Shown piece by piece: positions 21,418-21,905 of a stretch of DNA of 21,905 bases (positions within the stretch are counted from its first letter, which is position 1; the number at the start of each line of letters is the position of its first letter). The notes beneath the pieces are model-generated. The model saw nothing but the letters and a program-made list of their open reading frames with translations, made no database searches and was not told where the DNA came from. Source of the DNA: UBA7692 sp964552715 (GTDB lineage: Bacteria > Bacteroidota > Bacteroidia > Chitinophagales > LD1); contig CAZKHZ010000043.1 in the NCBI GenBank assembly GCA_964552715.1, forward strand, positions 1 through 21,905. Direction: 5' to 3'. A program made the translations under genes and the position numbers.

Positions 21418-21905
21418 ATGGCAAATTTAAAAGAGGTTAGAAACCGCATCAGTAGCGTAAAAACTACACAACAAATCACCAAGGCAATGAAATTAGTTTC
21501 AGCAAGTAAGCTAAAACGTGCTCAGGATAGAATTGTGCAAATGCGTCCTTATTCAAATAAGTTGAATAGTATTTTGAGTAATTTAATGGAAAGTCTTGAA
21601 GGAGAAGATATTTCATTAGCATTAAATAAAGTACGTGAACCCAAAAAGATACTGATAGTGCTAATTACTTCAGATAAAGGTCTTTGCGGTGGTTTCAACA
21701 GCAACCTTATTAAAGCTACACGCAACATGCTTGCAAAAACTTATGCAACACAGCTTGCTGCTGGAAACGTTACGCTTATTCCAATCGGCAAAAAAGGATT
21801 TGACTATTTTAAAAAAGTTGAAAAACTGAAAATCAATTCAGCCTATCAAGGTTTATTGAACACCTTAAATTTTACTGCTTCGCAAGAAGTAAGCACAACC
21901 ATCAC
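21418..21905 (+). CDS. atpG: ATP synthase F1 gamma subunit, N-terminal part
   Basis: 162 codons are visible and the frame is still open at the window's right edge. The start MANLKEVRNRISSVKTTQQ is followed by ITKAMKLVSASKLKRAQ, the conserved N-terminal coiled-coil helix of the gamma subunit, and later TSDKGLCGGFNSNL, the family's core motif. The gamma subunit is the rotating central stalk of F1 in the membrane-bound ATP synthase. Directly upstream is a histidine kinase and a hairpin, not atpA, so here atpG seems to be separated from the alpha subunit gene and to have its own promoter. Confidence 0.95.
   Translation, partial: MANLKEVRNRISSVKTTQQITKAMKLVSASKLKRAQDRIVQMRPYSNKLNSILSNLMESLEGEDISLALNKVREPKKILIVLITSDKGLCGGFNSNLIKATRNMLAKTYATQLAAGNVTLIPIGKKGFDYFKKVEKLKINSAYQGLLNTLNFTASQEVSTTI

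Overview
The window looks like a chromosomal segment of a Gram-negative member of the Bacteroidota, probably near Chitinophagales or Sphingobacteriales. The basis is: a lipid A Kdo transferase, an alternative GlmU-type protein (TIGR03991-like), a long-form GAPDH with an N-terminal extension, a SPOR domain of Bacteroidota type, start codons without Shine-Dalgarno sequences, and several TAnnTTTG-like promoter elements. GC content looks even, around 40%, and no phage, integrase, transposase, tRNA, rRNA or CRISPR array was seen.

Layout. 1-51 is the extreme N-terminus of a saccharopine dehydrogenase-like gene (minus). 319-1236 is a TIGR01777-type epimerase (minus). 1243-1677 is a gene-free tract of heptamer and octamer repeats. 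1678-6103 is a plus-strand run: gap, ribH, a TIP30-like SDR protein, and a CapA-like protein fused to a SPOR domain. 6430-7194 is an outer-membrane beta-barrel protein. 7365-10982 is a likely operon: cysteine desulfurase, waaA, and a secreted protein built of about 35-residue repeats. 10983-11490 is gene-free and repeat-rich. 11491-13715 is an ABC exporter pair closed by a strong bidirectional hairpin. 13784-19620 runs leftward: acyl-CoA carboxylase beta subunit, GlmU-like protein, a short GH31 lipoprotein, menC, and two tiny paralogous Cys-rich lipoproteins. 19798-21246 is an orphan membrane histidine kinase. 21418 to the end is the start of atpG, separated from any other ATP synthase gene.

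Most coding content is housekeeping: glycolysis, riboflavin, Fe-S or thiol sulfur supply, lipopolysaccharide core, menaquinone, UDP-GlcNAc, acyl-CoA carboxylation and ATP synthase. The less ordinary signals are these. (i) Three intergenic loci carry degenerate heptamer or octamer arrays arranged as hairpin arms, each with a different word but the same design. (ii) Small palindromic elements have entered gene ends and one coding region (waaA). (iii) A CapA-fold protein has lost nearly all expected metal-ligand motifs and carries a C-terminal SPOR domain. (iv) An unrecognised secreted protein is made of near-exact 35-residue repeats. (v) A twin pair of C-x2-C-x2-C lipoproteins is present. No complete new defence or mobile system is visible. 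All family calls are from reading the sequence, without database searches.
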